This document shows, one piece after another, positions 33,815 through 33,961 of a stretch of DNA of 33,961 nt (within the stretch, counting starts at the first letter, position 1; every line of letters starts with the position of its first letter). A program made the position numbers and the translations under genes. The DNA is from JAQBGV01 sp032128395 (GTDB taxonomy: Bacteria > Planctomycetota > UBA8108 > UBA1146), in NCBI GenBank assembly GCA_032128395.1, contig JAQBGV010000147.1:1-33961 (forward strand). Reading direction: 5' to 3'. The notes beneath the pieces were generated by a model, which had not been told where the DNA came from, made no database searches, and saw only the letters and a program-made list of their open reading frames with translations.

Positions 33815-33961
33815 GTAGGGATCGGGGTTTCCCCCGACCCCCCGCACAGATCCGTACGTGTGCGTCAACTCATACGGCTCCTCCCGCAGGTCGGACGCGC
33901 AGTCGCTGGTTGGGGTAAGGGTGGGTTATTTGTGGGCGGGGGATCCAACGATCGATGAGGC
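33815..33961 (-). mobile_element. Group II intron, 3' end (domains V and VI), partial
   Basis: On the minus strand the sequence shows a domain V-like hairpin at 33880-33849, beginning GAGCCGTATG with the AGC triad and ending CGTACGGATC. It is followed by a domain VI stem (GGTCGGGG AAA-type loop, CCCCGATCC) and the end CTAC at 33815. A bulged A at 33822 is eight bases from that end, where the branch point is expected. The upper part of the domain V stem pairs imperfectly. The rest of the intron, perhaps with a reverse transcriptase gene, would lie beyond the right edge. The 5' end is not seen. Confidence 0.72.

Noticed and set aside
33300..33818. 172-residue open frame over the right-end repeats
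   Set aside because: The translation simply repeats PDARPPLHRSRTTPASG-type strings from the DNA repeat, and its first part is antisense to the HEAT/VWA gene start.

Overview
The window is GC-rich, densely coded bacterial DNA. The organism is inferred, not proven. Long secreted proteins carry tandem Asp/Cys calcium-loop repeats and dockerin-like tails. There is also a Gre factor with a giant N-terminal extension and an orphan FliK-like/FlhB-C pair. Together these fit an environmental Planctomycetota or related lineage, probably from a metagenome assembly. The LexA box is of the CGAAC-N4-GTTCG type. No rRNA, tRNA or CRISPR array was seen.

Left third (1-13.9 kb): a secreted protein with two similar lobes runs off the left edge (-). 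A dihydroorotase and a small DUF486 membrane protein follow (+). Next is a hybrid sensor kinase split by a one-base deletion (-). A secreted PQQ-type sugar dehydrogenase with thirteen DxDxNG/Cys repeats and a dockerin-like tail ends at a near-ideal terminator (-). ispH (-) and guanine deaminase (+) diverge. A FliK-like/FlhB-C gene pair (-) lies beside a second sugar dehydrogenase with a dockerin-like tail (+).

Middle (13.9-27.7 kb): hutU and hutI overlap by four bases and convert urocanate to formiminoglutamate; hutH and the last step are not in the window. A 739-residue GreA-type factor follows. truD and a membrane-anchored coiled-coil protein with a discoidin-like domain read the other way. 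A 1,974-residue alpha-2-macroglobulin with an intact thioester motif fills 21.8-27.7 kb.

Right third (27.7-34 kb): a PglD/NeuD-like acyltransferase (-) diverges from queF (+). lexA follows, with a well-formed promoter whose -35/-10 spacer holds a perfect palindromic SOS box, and a small DUF6504-like gene sits 4 bp downstream. A REP-like hairpin separates that pair from convergent glpK, which follows a HEAT/VWA-like secreted protein. The last 580 bp hold no gene. They contain an 80-bp repeat in two copies with internal inverted repeats, a larger inverted repeat sharing the REP module, and the 3' end (domains V and VI) of a group II intron whose body lies beyond the right edge.

Most genes have visible Shine-Dalgarno sites, and several use GTG or TTG starts. 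Two one-base frame breaks (near 43 and near 4345) mean base-level accuracy should be checked before either gene is called broken. The least ordinary items are the LexA control region with its DUF6504-like partner, the orphan FliK/FlhB-C pair, the extended Gre factor, and the repeat-plus-intron right end.
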